This document shows positions 24,759-33,297 of a stretch of 36,492 bases of DNA, in pieces. Both the position numbers and the translations under genes were made by a program. The notes beneath the pieces are model-generated. The model saw nothing but the letters and a program-made list of their open reading frames with translations, ran no database searches and was not told the DNA's origin. Every line of letters begins with the position of its first letter. The stretch's first letter is position 1. The DNA is from Euryarchaeota archaeon TMED99 (GTDB lineage: Archaea; Thermoplasmatota; Poseidoniia; Poseidoniales; Poseidoniaceae), in NCBI GenBank assembly GCA_002170315.2, contig NHFA02000044.1, positions 1 to 36,492 of the forward strand, given 5' to 3'.

Positions 24759-25589
24759 TTGTTCAATCGTTTTGTTTTTTATCCCATGCTTGACCGAAAA
24801 ATAGCAAGCAGTGATTTGGAACTTTTTGTTCACGACCAAGAGCGCGGCCTTATGCGAGTTTTAAGTTACGGCGAACGTCTTGATTGGAGTTTAAACTCTG
24901 GCAAGGCATGTGACGCTGTACCTTGGCTTGACCGTATTCAACCTTTGATTGATGAAGAGAGTATTGTTTTTGATGTTGGGGCGAATATGGGTGTTGTTAG
25001 CCACTGGTTTGCTGAACGAAGCCGCCATGTTTACGCTTTCGAACCGCATCCGGAAAATGTGTCCACTCTTCAATCTCAAATGAAATTGAGAAACAGCCCA
25101 AACATCACACTTCACCAATATGCGCTCGGCAGAGAAGAAACCCAAATGCAATTGCATGTCAAAGGTTTTCACGGGCACCATTCACTCGGCGATGTCGATA
25201 ACAGCCCAACCGTCGATAAGATTCTGGTCGATGTTCGAACCATGGATACGGTCTTCGAGGAACTCAATCTCAATCGTATTCATTTTCTCAAAATTGATGT
25301 TGAAGGATTTGAATCAGATGTTCTCTCTGGAGCATCCTTGCTTTTGAAAGAGAAAAAAATTGATTACATTCTGTTTGAATTACAAGAAACCCTTCTTCAA
25401 TCCATTCAACGAACCTCTCAAGAGGTGTTCGATATACTGTTTGAATCAGGATATCAAATTATAGATTTAAACGGCCGGATGATGAAGCAAGAATCGCCTC
25501 AACAAATCCCAAATGGAGATTATCTGGCTTGTATCAATGGTGCAGAGGCAGCGAAGAGGCTTGCAAACTCGCCATTTGAACTGATTTGA
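24759..25589 (+). CDS. FkbM family SAM-dependent methyltransferase
   Basis: Methyltransferase of the FkbM family (276 aa from TTG 24759), typically O-methylating glycans or small molecules at the cell envelope. Motifs: SAM-binding VFDVGANMGVVSHWFAERS, acidic VYAFEPHPENVSTLQ, and the family signature HFLKIDVEGFESDVLSGASL near the C-terminal half, then FELQETLL. Start uncertain. The frame stays open upstream to 24675 and carries protein-like sequence (RAFLYALRTPGRLFNRF). An SD-like AAGGGGGA precedes an in-frame CTG at 24687 by 6 bases. TTG 24759 has a TATA-like CTTTATGC 26 bases upstream and could be leaderless. It lies between rpsB and a convergent dus gene. Substrate unknown; the glycosyltransferases nearby suggest surface glycans. 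Confidence 0.85.
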   Translation: MFNRFVFYPMLDRKIASSDLELFVHDQERGLMRVLSYGERLDWSLNSGKACDAVPWLDRIQPLIDEESIVFDVGANMGVVSHWFAERSRHVYAFEPHPENVSTLQSQMKLRNSPNITLHQYALGREETQMQLHVKGFHGHHSLGDVDNSPTVDKILVDVRTMDTVFEELNLNRIHFLKIDVEGFESDVLSGASLLLKEKKIDYILFELQETLLQSIQRTSQEVFDILFESGYQIIDLNGRMMKQESPQQIPNGDYLACINGAEAAKRLANSPFELI

Positions 25590-25595
25590 GCCGTA

Positions 25596-26630
25596 TCATT
25601 CGGATGTATTTGCTGAAAGATAGTCAGAAATGCCGTTGGCAAAGTCTTCTGGAGTCGGAGCACCGTGCATCATATGTCGAATCTTCTTTGCACCTGGTAG
25701 GCCTTTGGTGAAGGCTACTGCATGACGTTGCATCCAGCGCGGTTGAAGACCCATTGTGAGGTGAGAATATTCGATGTATTTGTCCCAGCACCATTTTCGA
25801 GTCGCAAAAGCGCGACCTATTTCTGAACGTTGATACCAATCTTCACCCATCTCTTTTATCCAAGGTAAATCCTCTTCATCCATCCATCCTAATCCTACTT
25901 TGATTTCTCCAAATATTGCTGGACGACCAATTGCGCCACGACCGATCATAAGGCCGGCAGCACCTGTAGTTTCCAAGCATAGTTGAGCGCTTTTTGTATC
26001 GACAACATCTCCATTCGCAATTACAGGCACCTCTACACCGTCAACGATACGGCGTATGGAATTCCAATCTGCTTCTCCTGAATACCGCTGGCGAAGAGTG
26101 CGACCATGAACACAGAGCCGGGAAGTGCCGATTTTTTCAAGCTCTTGGCAGATGTCAAGAGCATTATTGTCACCTTGACCAGTACCCAATCGCATTTTTG
26201 CAGTCACCGGAATATCGACCCGTTGAATAATTCCATCAACCATCGACACGAGATTGTCCGGTTCGCCCATTAAAGCAGCCCCTGCACAGATTTTGGTAAC
26301 TTTTGGAGCAGGACAACCAAAATTCAAATCGATAATATCCGCACTCGGAGCCAACATTTCAGCAGCAGTCGCCATATCTCCCGCATCCCCTCCAAAGATT
26401 TGGGGTATGAAGGGGATTTCTGTAGCATGAGATTCCATCTTTCTCCAAGACATAGCGGCTTCACGCGTGAGTGCGGTGCTGTTGGTAAATTCAGTGATGG
26501 TGACATCGGCACCGCAATCTTTGGCAAGCAATCGAAATGGCAGGTCAGAAACTCCAGCCATTGGGGCGAGAAAGAGGGGTCGAGACTCACCTTCCCACGC
26601 CCCGGGTTTTGCCCCGATATGTTCGCTCAT
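25596..26630 (-). CDS. dus: tRNA-dihydrouridine synthase
   Basis: Flavin enzyme that reduces uridine to dihydrouridine in tRNA (344 aa from ATG 26630, GAGGA 7 bases upstream). It is a TIM barrel plus helical C-terminal domain. FMN-site and catalytic motifs: LFLAPMAGVSDLPFRLLAKD (19-38), PQIFG, DLNFGCPAPKV (catalytic Cys106), VTAKMRLG (Lys145), CVHGRTLRQRYSG (His175), VPVIANGDVVD and GLMIGRGAIGRPAIF. The C-terminal 90 residues (RKWCWDKYIEYSHLTMGL and then KIRHMM) match the helical tRNA-binding part. Which uridine is modified cannot be told. It ends convergently only 6 bases from the FkbM gene and follows the winged-helix gene on the same strand. Confidence 0.95.
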   Translation of the reverse strand: MSEHIGAKPGAWEGESRPLFLAPMAGVSDLPFRLLAKDCGADVTITEFTNSTALTREAAMSWRKMESHATEIPFIPQIFGGDAGDMATAAEMLAPSADIIDLNFGCPAPKVTKICAGAALMGEPDNLVSMVDGIIQRVDIPVTAKMRLGTGQGDNNALDICQELEKIGTSRLCVHGRTLRQRYSGEADWNSIRRIVDGVEVPVIANGDVVDTKSAQLCLETTGAAGLMIGRGAIGRPAIFGEIKVGLGWMDEEDLPWIKEMGEDWYQRSEIGRAFATRKWCWDKYIEYSHLTMGLQPRWMQRHAVAFTKGLPGAKKIRHMMHGAPTPEDFANGISDYLSANTSE

Positions 26631-26691
26631 CAACAAGTCCTCAGAATCCTTGTTTTTCAAGGGTTGGCTGTTTCTTGAAAGTCATCGTCTC

Positions 26692-27801
26692 TTAGGAAAC
26701 CATTGCTTGCTCAAGAAGTTGGGCAACTCGGCGCATCCTTCGAAGGGTTCTGTCAATTCGCACAGCAATTTCCCTGTGAACTTCCTCGGGGCTATAGCCT
26801 GCCATCCTATGACCCAAAGGAAGTCGTCCTCCGAGGAGATTGAGCAAAAGCATCTGTTCATCGATTGAAACTCCTTGTATTGATTTTTCAACATCTTCGA
26901 CTTTTAATTTACCTTTTTTCAAGCTTGAGAGTAGTGAGGATTGTTGTTTTGTATTGAGTATTCTTTGAAACCCACCCTTTTTCAGCATCCAATCTTCACC
27001 TCGTCGTTGATGCTGTGCGGTCATTGCACTCCAGAGAGCTACATTGAGACGATCTATTCGCGGAACCCTGTGAACCATACCGGTACTACGAAAACGCTCC
27101 AAAATCCTGCCTATGCGTGGTTTTTGCTCATTGAGTAGTTCACTGGCTTCATCCAATGAGAGTGGTAAGTCTCTGTTCAAGAGTAATTGAAACAATTGCA
27201 CTGAAATGGATTCAGCATGTGCTTCCTTGCCCGGCCTTTCTCCGAGTAATCCAAAGTCTCCCATCCACTGCGAGAGGAGATTTTCTTTACTTTCAGGAAG
27301 TAAAGGCCTGTGGTCAACTATTCCAATGCAGAGTACGGGCTTTTCGCTTGGAACTGGTTCCGTTCCAAGGTTCGGATTTTCACGATTCCACAGTGATTCC
27401 AGTAAAGCCATACGCTGCTTGACAATGGTTTCACACTGTAAACTGAAAAATTCAATTGCATTCTCAAGTGAGCCTCCTCGCAAAAAATATCTTCTCCATC
27501 CTTTTCCTTCATTGGAGAAACCGATGATTCCTGCTTCAACCAGTCGAGTCAGGTGGTGATTCAAGGAAGCGGGCGTGAGTGCTAATTCATCCGCTAACAT
27601 CTGCGCATCCCAACTGACCTCGGGTTGTGCGAACAAGTAATCCCTCAATAGCCGATGAACAGGGCCCGCTGTACCTTGATCTGCAGTCGCTTCCCCTCTC
27701 TTACGAACCAGGCTCAAGGTATCGATGAACCACCCAACAAGATTGTCGATTTCACGCTCACTTGTTGGTAAGGCGACCTCAGTTAATCGAACACTAAACA
27801 T
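26692..27801 (-). CDS. Predicted transcription regulator with winged-helix domains
   Basis: A 369-aa protein starting at ATG 27801. Residues about 47-110 form an ArsR-like winged helix: VHRLLRDYLFAQPEVSWDAQ, MLADELALTPASLNHHLTRL (recognition helix) and VEAGIIGFSNEGKGWRRYFL (wing). A second possible winged helix lies around LPLSLDEASELLNEQKPRIG then RILERFRSTGMVHRVPRID. The C-terminal third is helical and basic (RIDRTLRRMRRVAQLLEQ). The middle contains VLCIGIVDHRPLLPESKENL with no clear ligand site. It is not a described family to my eye. It sits first of three unrelated winged-helix genes on this strand, upstream of dus. A TATA-like AATAAAACATAG lies about 45 bases upstream. Confidence 0.65.
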   Translation of the reverse strand: MFSVRLTEVALPTSEREIDNLVGWFIDTLSLVRKRGEATADQGTAGPVHRLLRDYLFAQPEVSWDAQMLADELALTPASLNHHLTRLVEAGIIGFSNEGKGWRRYFLRGGSLENAIEFFSLQCETIVKQRMALLESLWNRENPNLGTEPVPSEKPVLCIGIVDHRPLLPESKENLLSQWMGDFGLLGERPGKEAHAESISVQLFQLLLNRDLPLSLDEASELLNEQKPRIGRILERFRSTGMVHRVPRIDRLNVALWSAMTAQHQRRGEDWMLKKGGFQRILNTKQQSSLLSSLKKGKLKVEDVEKSIQGVSIDEQMLLLNLLGGRLPLGHRMAGYSPEEVHREIAVRIDRTLRRMRRVAQLLEQAMVS

Positions 27802-27880
27802 GATACTCAGTCGTCGTTTTGGACGAGGGTCTTTGAAGACTATGTTTTATTTGTCTCTCAAGAGCCGAAAAATAGAGAGT

Positions 27881-28543
27881 CTATCTTCGGTCATCTTGCC
27901 AATCATAATCGATACCTTTGGTTCCATGCCATTCGATATCCATGTCGATATGAGGCATCATTTCGATACGGTCTTCACGAAGTATCCCCCTTCTGCGCAG
28001 CACCTTCACCGCAGAATGGACCGTTGCGCGTGAACGGCCAATACGTCGGGCCAGTGCGGCTTGTGAACGAGGTACGCCTTCTTTTTTGATGTCTTCAATA
28101 ATCAATTTTTGAACCAGAGATAGGCCAATCGGTAAGGCTGAGGCAGCGCGTTGTTCATCAACAGCAATTCCTCGAAGGATTTCAACTTGGCTCGGAGCGC
28201 CAGCAAAATAGCAGGTACGACCATTGACAGGTAAGACCGTTACACTTCTGCGGCTTTGGAGCACATCAAGGTGGTGGCGAAGCGTTCCATTCGCGGCATT
28301 GAGCGTTGTTTGTAACTCTCGATAGCATAATCCTGGATGATGTTCGAGCGTTAGAAGAATTCTTTTTCGTAATGGATGCTCATACGACCTTGCTTTCGTA
28401 GATACACCGCCTATAGCAATTGCACCGACCGCAGAAGCTGCAGCTGCAACTCCGCTTGCAATCCCAACAACGCCTCCTGCCGCACCAGCGAGTCCCGCTG
28501 ACAACCATGGTCGTTGACGGACCCATTGTGCAAGAAGAGGCAT
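27881..28543 (-). CDS. Winged-helix regulator with N-terminal membrane segment
   Basis: A 220-aa protein. Residues 13-47 are a Gly/Ala-rich hydrophobic stretch (PWLSAGLAGAAGGVVGIASG then VAAAASAVGAIAIGG), long enough for one or a tight pair of membrane helices. Two winged helices follow. One is about 55-113: HPLRKRILLTLEHHPGLCYR, ELQTTLNAANGTLRHHLDVL. A second is about 140-190: QKLIIEDIKKEGVPRSQAAL, ARRIGRSRATVHSAVKVLRR. The first resembles archaeal ArsR/MarR-type domains; the second resembles the C-terminal helix-turn-helix common in archaeal tandem winged-helix membrane regulators. A membrane-tethered DNA-binding protein is inferred. The end is Asp/Trp-rich (IEWHGTKGIDYDWQDDRR). Start ATG 28543; no clear ribosome binding site. 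Confidence 0.7.
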   Translation of the reverse strand: MPLLAQWVRQRPWLSAGLAGAAGGVVGIASGVAAAASAVGAIAIGGVSTKARSYEHPLRKRILLTLEHHPGLCYRELQTTLNAANGTLRHHLDVLQSRRSVTVLPVNGRTCYFAGAPSQVEILRGIAVDEQRAASALPIGLSLVQKLIIEDIKKEGVPRSQAALARRIGRSRATVHSAVKVLRRRGILREDRIEMMPHIDMDIEWHGTKGIDYDWQDDRR

Positions 28544-28605
28544 GAGGAGGGCTTGGCTTTCTCCTTTCTTAATCCATCCCTTGCGTGCGTCGAAGATTCA
28601 AAGAA

Positions 28606-29067
28606 TCAATCGTGCGCTTCAACGGAACCTAAATGAATTTTCAAATGGGCTACAAGTGGTGAAAGGAGGCGGCCACATGTACGTCCATGTTCGGTAAGGA
28701 GATAGGTTACTCGAATCGGTGGTCCGTCGGAAACTTGACGTGAAACAAGCCCTTCGTCAGCCAAATAGCGTAATTTGTCTGAAAGTGTACGAGAAGAAAT
28801 TCCTTCAAGTAAATTTTTCATTTGGTTAAATCTTCGAGGTCCTGAGATATAGAGGGCAGAAAGAATTTCAATTGTCCATCGTGAGCCAAAAACACTCAAT
28901 GCTTCACCTGCTCGACAGACTTCATTATGTAAATTATTCATCGGGTTCAACTCTTGCTGTGAACCTAAAACTCCTCGGATATCGCCACCTATTTTGATTG
29001 CGGATTCAATTGAAGATCGAACCATATTATACTCTTCACGCGGAACTTTGAGTGGTGGAATCGACAT
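28606..29067 (-). CDS. HxlR family transcription regulator
   Basis: A 153-aa winged-helix regulator of the HxlR family. The family core runs from about residue 50: CRAGEALSVFGSRWTIEILS (Cys then G.rW...IL), ALYISGPRRFNQMKNLLEGI, SSRTLSDKLRYLADEGLVSR (recognition helix and Glu.Glv.R) and VTYLLTEHGRTCGRLLSPLV (Y.LT..G). Cys51 is in the place where redox- or aldehyde-sensing HxlR proteins carry their reactive Cys, though sensing here is not shown. AGGAG seven bases before ATG 29067 supports the start. Divergent from the GT4 gene, with a 136-base shared control region; autoregulation is possible. About 40 extra N-terminal residues precede the domain. Confidence 0.88.
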   Translation of the reverse strand: MSIPPLKVPREEYNMVRSSIESAIKIGGDIRGVLGSQQELNPMNNLHNEVCRAGEALSVFGSRWTIEILSALYISGPRRFNQMKNLLEGISSRTLSDKLRYLADEGLVSRQVSDGPPIRVTYLLTEHGRTCGRLLSPLVAHLKIHLGSVEAHD

Positions 29068-29184
29068 CGTAATTCTCCTTATTTGAACGCTGACTGCTCA
29101 ACTACTTAATTCCATTTTAACACTGATTCAATTTTTTGGAAAGGACATCCAATCTACACGGATTCATCTCACCTTTCAAGAAGT

Positions 29185-29202
29185 CTCACCGTTACGGGTG
29201 AG
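29185..29202. promoter_or_regulatory. Inverted repeat just before the GT4 start codon
   Basis: CTCACC-GTTACG-GGTGAG is a perfect 6-bp inverted repeat ending one base before ATG 29204. It includes the only SD-like sequence (GGTGAG). It could be an operator of the divergent HxlR regulator or a hairpin that hides the ribosome binding site. This is inferred from sequence alone. Confidence 0.4.
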
Positions 29203-29203
29203 T

Positions 29204-30373
29204 ATGGCCAAACAGGTGTTGCTCGTACGAGGCGGCGCTCTGGGTGTCAATACGGGAATTGGTGGAGCACATCACAACCTCTCGACTTCTCTTGCACAAG
29301 CGGAGATTCAAGGATGGACGAGTTCTACATCGTGCGAGTATCCTGTTAAACGAAGAATGAATCCCTTTTCTCGCATATTCAAACGTTGGTATGCTCACCC
29401 AAAACGCGTCGCTAAACTTCTTAAAAAACAGCACAACTTCAGTGTTTTACACATCACAGACCAAGAACAAGCTCATCTTATTCCAGAACAGTGTTCAATT
29501 CCAGTTGTCGTTACTGTTCATGACCTGTTTCATTTCTTTCCTGAAGTCATCAAAGTCGGCGATGAATCCATTGAGGTTGGAGAACAAAACCCTCGATGGT
29601 ATCGCCGGAGAGACCTCGTAAAACTGCGAGCAGGTCTTGCTCGGGCTGATCTTTTGGTGTGTGACTCAAAAGCGACCTTATCTGCCTGTGAGGCACATTT
29701 TCCCAATGTCAAATCGGTCTGTGTTCCTCTTGGATTGGATGTTCAATCCTTCATTCCTCAAACTCAAGCAAACACCGTTCTCTCAGCACCTGCATCCGGA
29801 TTATCCAAAGGGTGTCATTTGCTCATAGTTGGGAGTCATGCTCCTCGAAAGCGACTCAAATTTATCTGCCAACTCCTCGGTTCTTTGGATGCTGGAATCA
29901 AACAAGATATCACGGTCCACCATGTTGGAAATGAATCGTGTCCTTACGGCGGCCCATCTGCATCTCAACTTGCTGAAAAATATGGTGTCACCAATTGGGT
30001 TTCCCATGGTGGAGAACTTTCCAGTGAGGCTCTGATGGAAATGCGTCATGCAAGTGAGGCCTTATTGTTTCCAAGTGCAAGTGAAGGTTTTGGTTACCCT
30101 CCATTGGAAGCAATGGCCAGTGGAACGCCAGTTTTGTGCTCAAATCTCCCCTCACATAACGAATTAATGCCCGATGAAACATGCCTCCAGGCTGACGACA
30201 AAGAGGCTTGGAATGAAGCGCTTCTCTCTGTCTATTCAAACTGGCAGAGTCGCAGTAAAAACGATGAACACCATGTGTGGCCAAAGCCTCGTTCTGGACT
30301 GATCGAATTTGCATCCCGATTCGACCAAAGTCGATTTTGTCAACGAATGGCAGAAGTTTACGATTCTTTGTAA
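29204..30373 (+). CDS. GT4-family glycosyltransferase
   Basis: Retaining GT-B glycosyltransferase (389 aa) with an N-terminal glycine loop LLVRGGALGVNTGIGGAHHN for the acceptor side. The C-terminal donor-binding domain shows LLIVGSHAPRKRLKFICQLL, the EX7E pair Glu294/Glu302 (SEGFGYPPLEAMASGTPVLC) and then SNLPSHNELM. In between lies VVVTVHDLFHFFPEV. No membrane segment or signal peptide, so it acts on the cytoplasmic side. Sugar and acceptor are unknown. GTG 29198 is two codons upstream; ATG 29204 was chosen. The upstream inverted repeat and the HxlR gene suggest control. The following CmoB-like methyltransferase may share its pathway. Confidence 0.9.
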   Translation: MAKQVLLVRGGALGVNTGIGGAHHNLSTSLAQAEIQGWTSSTSCEYPVKRRMNPFSRIFKRWYAHPKRVAKLLKKQHNFSVLHITDQEQAHLIPEQCSIPVVVTVHDLFHFFPEVIKVGDESIEVGEQNPRWYRRRDLVKLRAGLARADLLVCDSKATLSACEAHFPNVKSVCVPLGLDVQSFIPQTQANTVLSAPASGLSKGCHLLIVGSHAPRKRLKFICQLLGSLDAGIKQDITVHHVGNESCPYGGPSASQLAEKYGVTNWVSHGGELSSEALMEMRHASEALLFPSASEGFGYPPLEAMASGTPVLCSNLPSHNELMPDETCLQADDKEAWNEALLSVYSNWQSRSKNDEHHVWPKPRSGLIEFASRFDQSRFCQRMAEVYDSL

Positions 30374-30411
30374 TCAATATGCTCATATGTAGAAGCAGAG
30401 CGTCGTCGAGC

Positions 30412-31161
30412 ATGGCCGATGAGACATCACCTCAAAGTATGGATTCAATCAAATGGTTTCATTCTATTCCGCTCAATGACGGTGTAGTTACTCCAGGTTT
30501 GGATGCCTCGATGGCGAAACTCGAACAGATATGTCTTCCAAAAGACCTAACTGGAAAAACGGTTCTTGACATTGGTTCTTGGGATGGTTTTTTCTCATTC
30601 CAAGCAGAAAAAGCAGGTGCTAAGAGAGTTCTAGCAACCGATCACTTTTGTTGGAGTGGCCCAGGATGGGGCACGAAAGACGGTTTTAACTTCGCTCACA
30701 AAGCGTTGAACTCAAAGGTCGAATCACTCGACATCGATGCAATGGACGTGTCTCCTGACAATGTGGGTGAGTTTGATGTCGTCATGTTCCTCGGTGTTTT
30801 GTATCATTTACAAGACCCAATGGCTGGTCTTCGTGTTGCAGCAAGTGTCTGCAAAGAATTGCTCATTATCGAAACTGCTGTTGACGATTTGCACCGCTGG
30901 AAGCCTTCGATGGTGTATTATCCTGGTGATTCCTTCAACAGTGATGATACCAATTACTGGGCTCCAAACGTAGGTGCAATGAAAGGTATGCTCAAGGATT
31001 TGGGCTTCTCAAGAGTTGAAGTCGTCTATCCAAAGAACCCGTGGATTCGTTATTCACTCCCCGTTCGATTGTTCTCTTCAATCAAAGGAATGTTCACTGG
31101 GCGTGGTCCTTTCCGACAAACGATTAATCAGGGCCGAATGTCTTTCCATGCGTACCGATGA
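30412..31161 (+). CDS. CmoB-like SAM-dependent methyltransferase
   Basis: A 249-aa Rossmann methyltransferase. SAM loop VLDIGSWDGFFSFQAEKAGA (51-70), then DHFCWSGPGWGTKDGF, FDVVMFLGVLYHLQDPMAGL (121-140). The last is characteristic of the CmoB/DUF1698 group (V.YH...P...L). W15FHSIPLNDGVVTPG resembles the CmoB N-terminal W...i.L..g..T.G. True CmoB makes carboxymethoxyuridine in bacterial tRNA, but in archaea such homologues are usually found near sugar genes, so a glycan or small-molecule substrate is more likely here. Start is uncertain: ATG 30412 (no SD, weak TATA-like element about 26 bases upstream) or ATG 30379. The CDS lies 38 bases after the GT4 gene. Confidence 0.82.
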   Translation: MADETSPQSMDSIKWFHSIPLNDGVVTPGLDASMAKLEQICLPKDLTGKTVLDIGSWDGFFSFQAEKAGAKRVLATDHFCWSGPGWGTKDGFNFAHKALNSKVESLDIDAMDVSPDNVGEFDVVMFLGVLYHLQDPMAGLRVAASVCKELLIIETAVDDLHRWKPSMVYYPGDSFNSDDTNYWAPNVGAMKGMLKDLGFSRVEVVYPKNPWIRYSLPVRLFSSIKGMFTGRGPFRQTINQGRMSFHAYR

Positions 31162-31212
31162 GCGAGAACTTCACTCCGCAGTGTTCTTGAGTCGAGTTTT
31201 GTTGGACGGTTT

Positions 31213-33297
31213 ATGCAACCTATTCAACGCGTAGCCATAGTCGGTGCAGGAAACATGGGCTCTGGTATTGCTCAAAAAACCGCTCAAGAAGAATTTGATG
31301 TTCAAATGGTTGACCGAGAACAACAATGGGTGGATCGTGGCCAAGGTATTATTCGAGATTTCCTTTCTGAAGCAGTCGAGCGACGCATCTTTTCACCTGC
31401 ACAAGTCGAGGCGATTCAAGGGCGAATTACCGGTGTTGTTGGCGTTGAAAATACGGCAACAGATACCGATTTAGTCATCGAAGCGGTGTTTGAAGATTTT
31501 GACATAAAAACTGCAGTTTTCAACACACTTGACAAGGCATGCGGACCTGATACAATTCTCGCATCAAACACGTCTTCGCTCTCGGTCAATGCACTGGCAG
31601 AAGCGACTGGTCGAGCTGACCGTTTTGTTGGTTTGCATTTCTTTTATCATCCGGCGAAAAACAGACTTGTCGAAGTAATTCCAGCGAAGTCTTCCAGTCC
31701 AGAAACGGTTGAAAAGGTCGTTCAATACTGCAAAATGCTCGGGAAAGTCGTCATCGTTTGTGCGGACCGGCCTGGTTTTGTCGTCAATCGGTTCTTCGTA
31801 CCTTGGTTGAATGAGGCTTGCCTTCTTTTGGAAGAAGGCGTTGCTACGGCTGCTCAAATTGATGCAGCGGCTTGCAAAGCATTCCGTATCGGACTTGGAC
31901 CGTTTGGTTTGATGAATCTTACCGGCCCACCGATTGCTCTTCATTCGACCGATTATTTGTCTGAACAGTTGCATACTCCTCGCTACAATGGAGCACAAAA
32001 CCTCCGAGATTTGATCGATGCCAATGAACAATGGAGCATTGAAGGTGAAGAATCCTATTCTGATGAGCAATACGTTACCATTTCGGAACGCTTGTATGGT
32101 GTTGTCTTTGGTGTCGCTGCTCAAATTGTCGATGAAGGTGTTTGTTCGATGGAAGATGTCGATCGAGGGGCGAAAGTTGGACTTCGATGGGCTCGTGGTC
32201 CTTTTGAATTGATGAATAAAGTGGGCGTTGAAGCCTCGTGTCAAATGGCCCAATCCTATGCTGATTTGGCTGCAGAATCAGACCCTTCTCGTGCATGGAA
32301 TGTTCCTGATTTCTTTATCGAACAAGGGAATGAAGATTGGTCTTTCTCAACTGTTGATACATCCATTGAAGATGGCATCGCTACGATTACCATCAACCGT
32401 CCTGAAGCAATGAATGCGCTTAATGAAACAGTGATTTCTCAACTTGGTGTTGCGTTGGATAAAGTCAACGCCAATGATTCCGTTCACACGATTGTGTTAG
32501 ACGGTGCAGGGAAGGCCTTTGTTGCAGGTGCTGATGTCAAATTCTTTGTCGATAAAATACGTGCAGATGCAATACCGGATATTGTTGAATTTACAGCAAA
32601 CGGGCACATCGTGCTCGACAAACTTGAATCGTCAAAGAAAACCACTGTTGCTTTGACGACCGGACTTGCACTTGGTGGTGGTCTTGAATTGGCACTGGCG
32701 TGTGATTATCGCGTTGGAACTCGCAGAACACAATTCCGATTCCCTGAAACTTCGATTGGTATTTACCCAGGACTCGGTGGCTCTCAACGTCCAGCTCGAA
32801 TAAGTGGTATTCCCGCAGCACGGTGGGCAGTTTTGGCTGGCAATTTCATGGATGCCTCCACTGCTGCCGATCTTGGATTACTGACTCATCTGGTCGAAGT
32901 CTCTGGTGTCAATACCTGTGTTTCGCAACTTGCAAAGAGCGGTAAACCCGACAATAAATATCCGGGTCAACCAGCACGAGCAGACAGTGCAGTCGCCACT
33001 TTTGCACGTTCCTTCTTCGCAGATGGGAATATGTCGGATTTGATGGCAGGAAAGTGTCCGGAAGGCTTTGATGCTGAAGACAGGAATGTCGGTCGTCAAC
33101 TCAAATCTCTTTCTCGAACGGCACCTCATGCCTTGAAAATGGCCAGTGGCTTGATTGATGAAAGTGCTCATACAGACCTTTCACAAGGACTGCAATTAGA
33201 GCTTGATGGTCTCACTGAGATATTTTCAACTGCAGATTCGCTCGAAGGTTTGTCGGCACTGATTGAAGGTCGAAGACCAACGTATACCAATGCGTGA
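31213..33297 (+). CDS. 3-hydroxyacyl-CoA dehydrogenase / enoyl-CoA hydratase fusion
   Basis: Bifunctional beta-oxidation enzyme (694 aa): hydration of enoyl-CoA, then NAD-dependent oxidation of the 3-hydroxyacyl-CoA. Residues 1-290 or so form the dehydrogenase: GAGNMGSG (Gly11, 13, 16), ILASNTSSLSVNALAE, GLHFFYHPAKNRLVEVIP (His142, Glu154) and CADRPGFVVNRFFVPWLNEA. A second C-terminal dehydrogenase-like helical repeat (VDRGAKVGLRWARGPFELMN) precedes the hydratase. The hydratase (from about 390) has AFVAGADVKFF (oxyanion hole), LGGGLELALACDYRV with Glu492 and FPETSIGIYPGLGGSQRPA with Glu512, the catalytic Glu pair 20 residues apart as in crotonases. Dehydrogenase-first order is the form seen in archaea; bacterial FadB/FadJ have hydratase first. 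Suggests fatty-acid use. No SD is clear before ATG 31213. Convergent, its stop abutting the next gene's. Confidence 0.95.
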   Translation: MQPIQRVAIVGAGNMGSGIAQKTAQEEFDVQMVDREQQWVDRGQGIIRDFLSEAVERRIFSPAQVEAIQGRITGVVGVENTATDTDLVIEAVFEDFDIKTAVFNTLDKACGPDTILASNTSSLSVNALAEATGRADRFVGLHFFYHPAKNRLVEVIPAKSSSPETVEKVVQYCKMLGKVVIVCADRPGFVVNRFFVPWLNEACLLLEEGVATAAQIDAAACKAFRIGLGPFGLMNLTGPPIALHSTDYLSEQLHTPRYNGAQNLRDLIDANEQWSIEGEESYSDEQYVTISERLYGVVFGVAAQIVDEGVCSMEDVDRGAKVGLRWARGPFELMNKVGVEASCQMAQSYADLAAESDPSRAWNVPDFFIEQGNEDWSFSTVDTSIEDGIATITINRPEAMNALNETVISQLGVALDKVNANDSVHTIVLDGAGKAFVAGADVKFFVDKIRADAIPDIVEFTANGHIVLDKLESSKKTTVALTTGLALGGGLELALACDYRVGTRRTQFRFPETSIGIYPGLGGSQRPARISGIPAARWAVLAGNFMDASTAADLGLLTHLVEVSGVNTCVSQLAKSGKPDNKYPGQPARADSAVATFARSFFADGNMSDLMAGKCPEGFDAEDRNVGRQLKSLSRTAPHALKMASGLIDESAHTDLSQGLQLELDGLTEIFSTADSLEGLSALIEGRRPTYTNA

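Noticed and set aside
30412-31161. True CmoB of tRNA wobble modification
   Set aside because: Only the shared methyltransferase core is convincing. No CmoA partner is seen and the neighbours are sugar genes, so no gene symbol was given.
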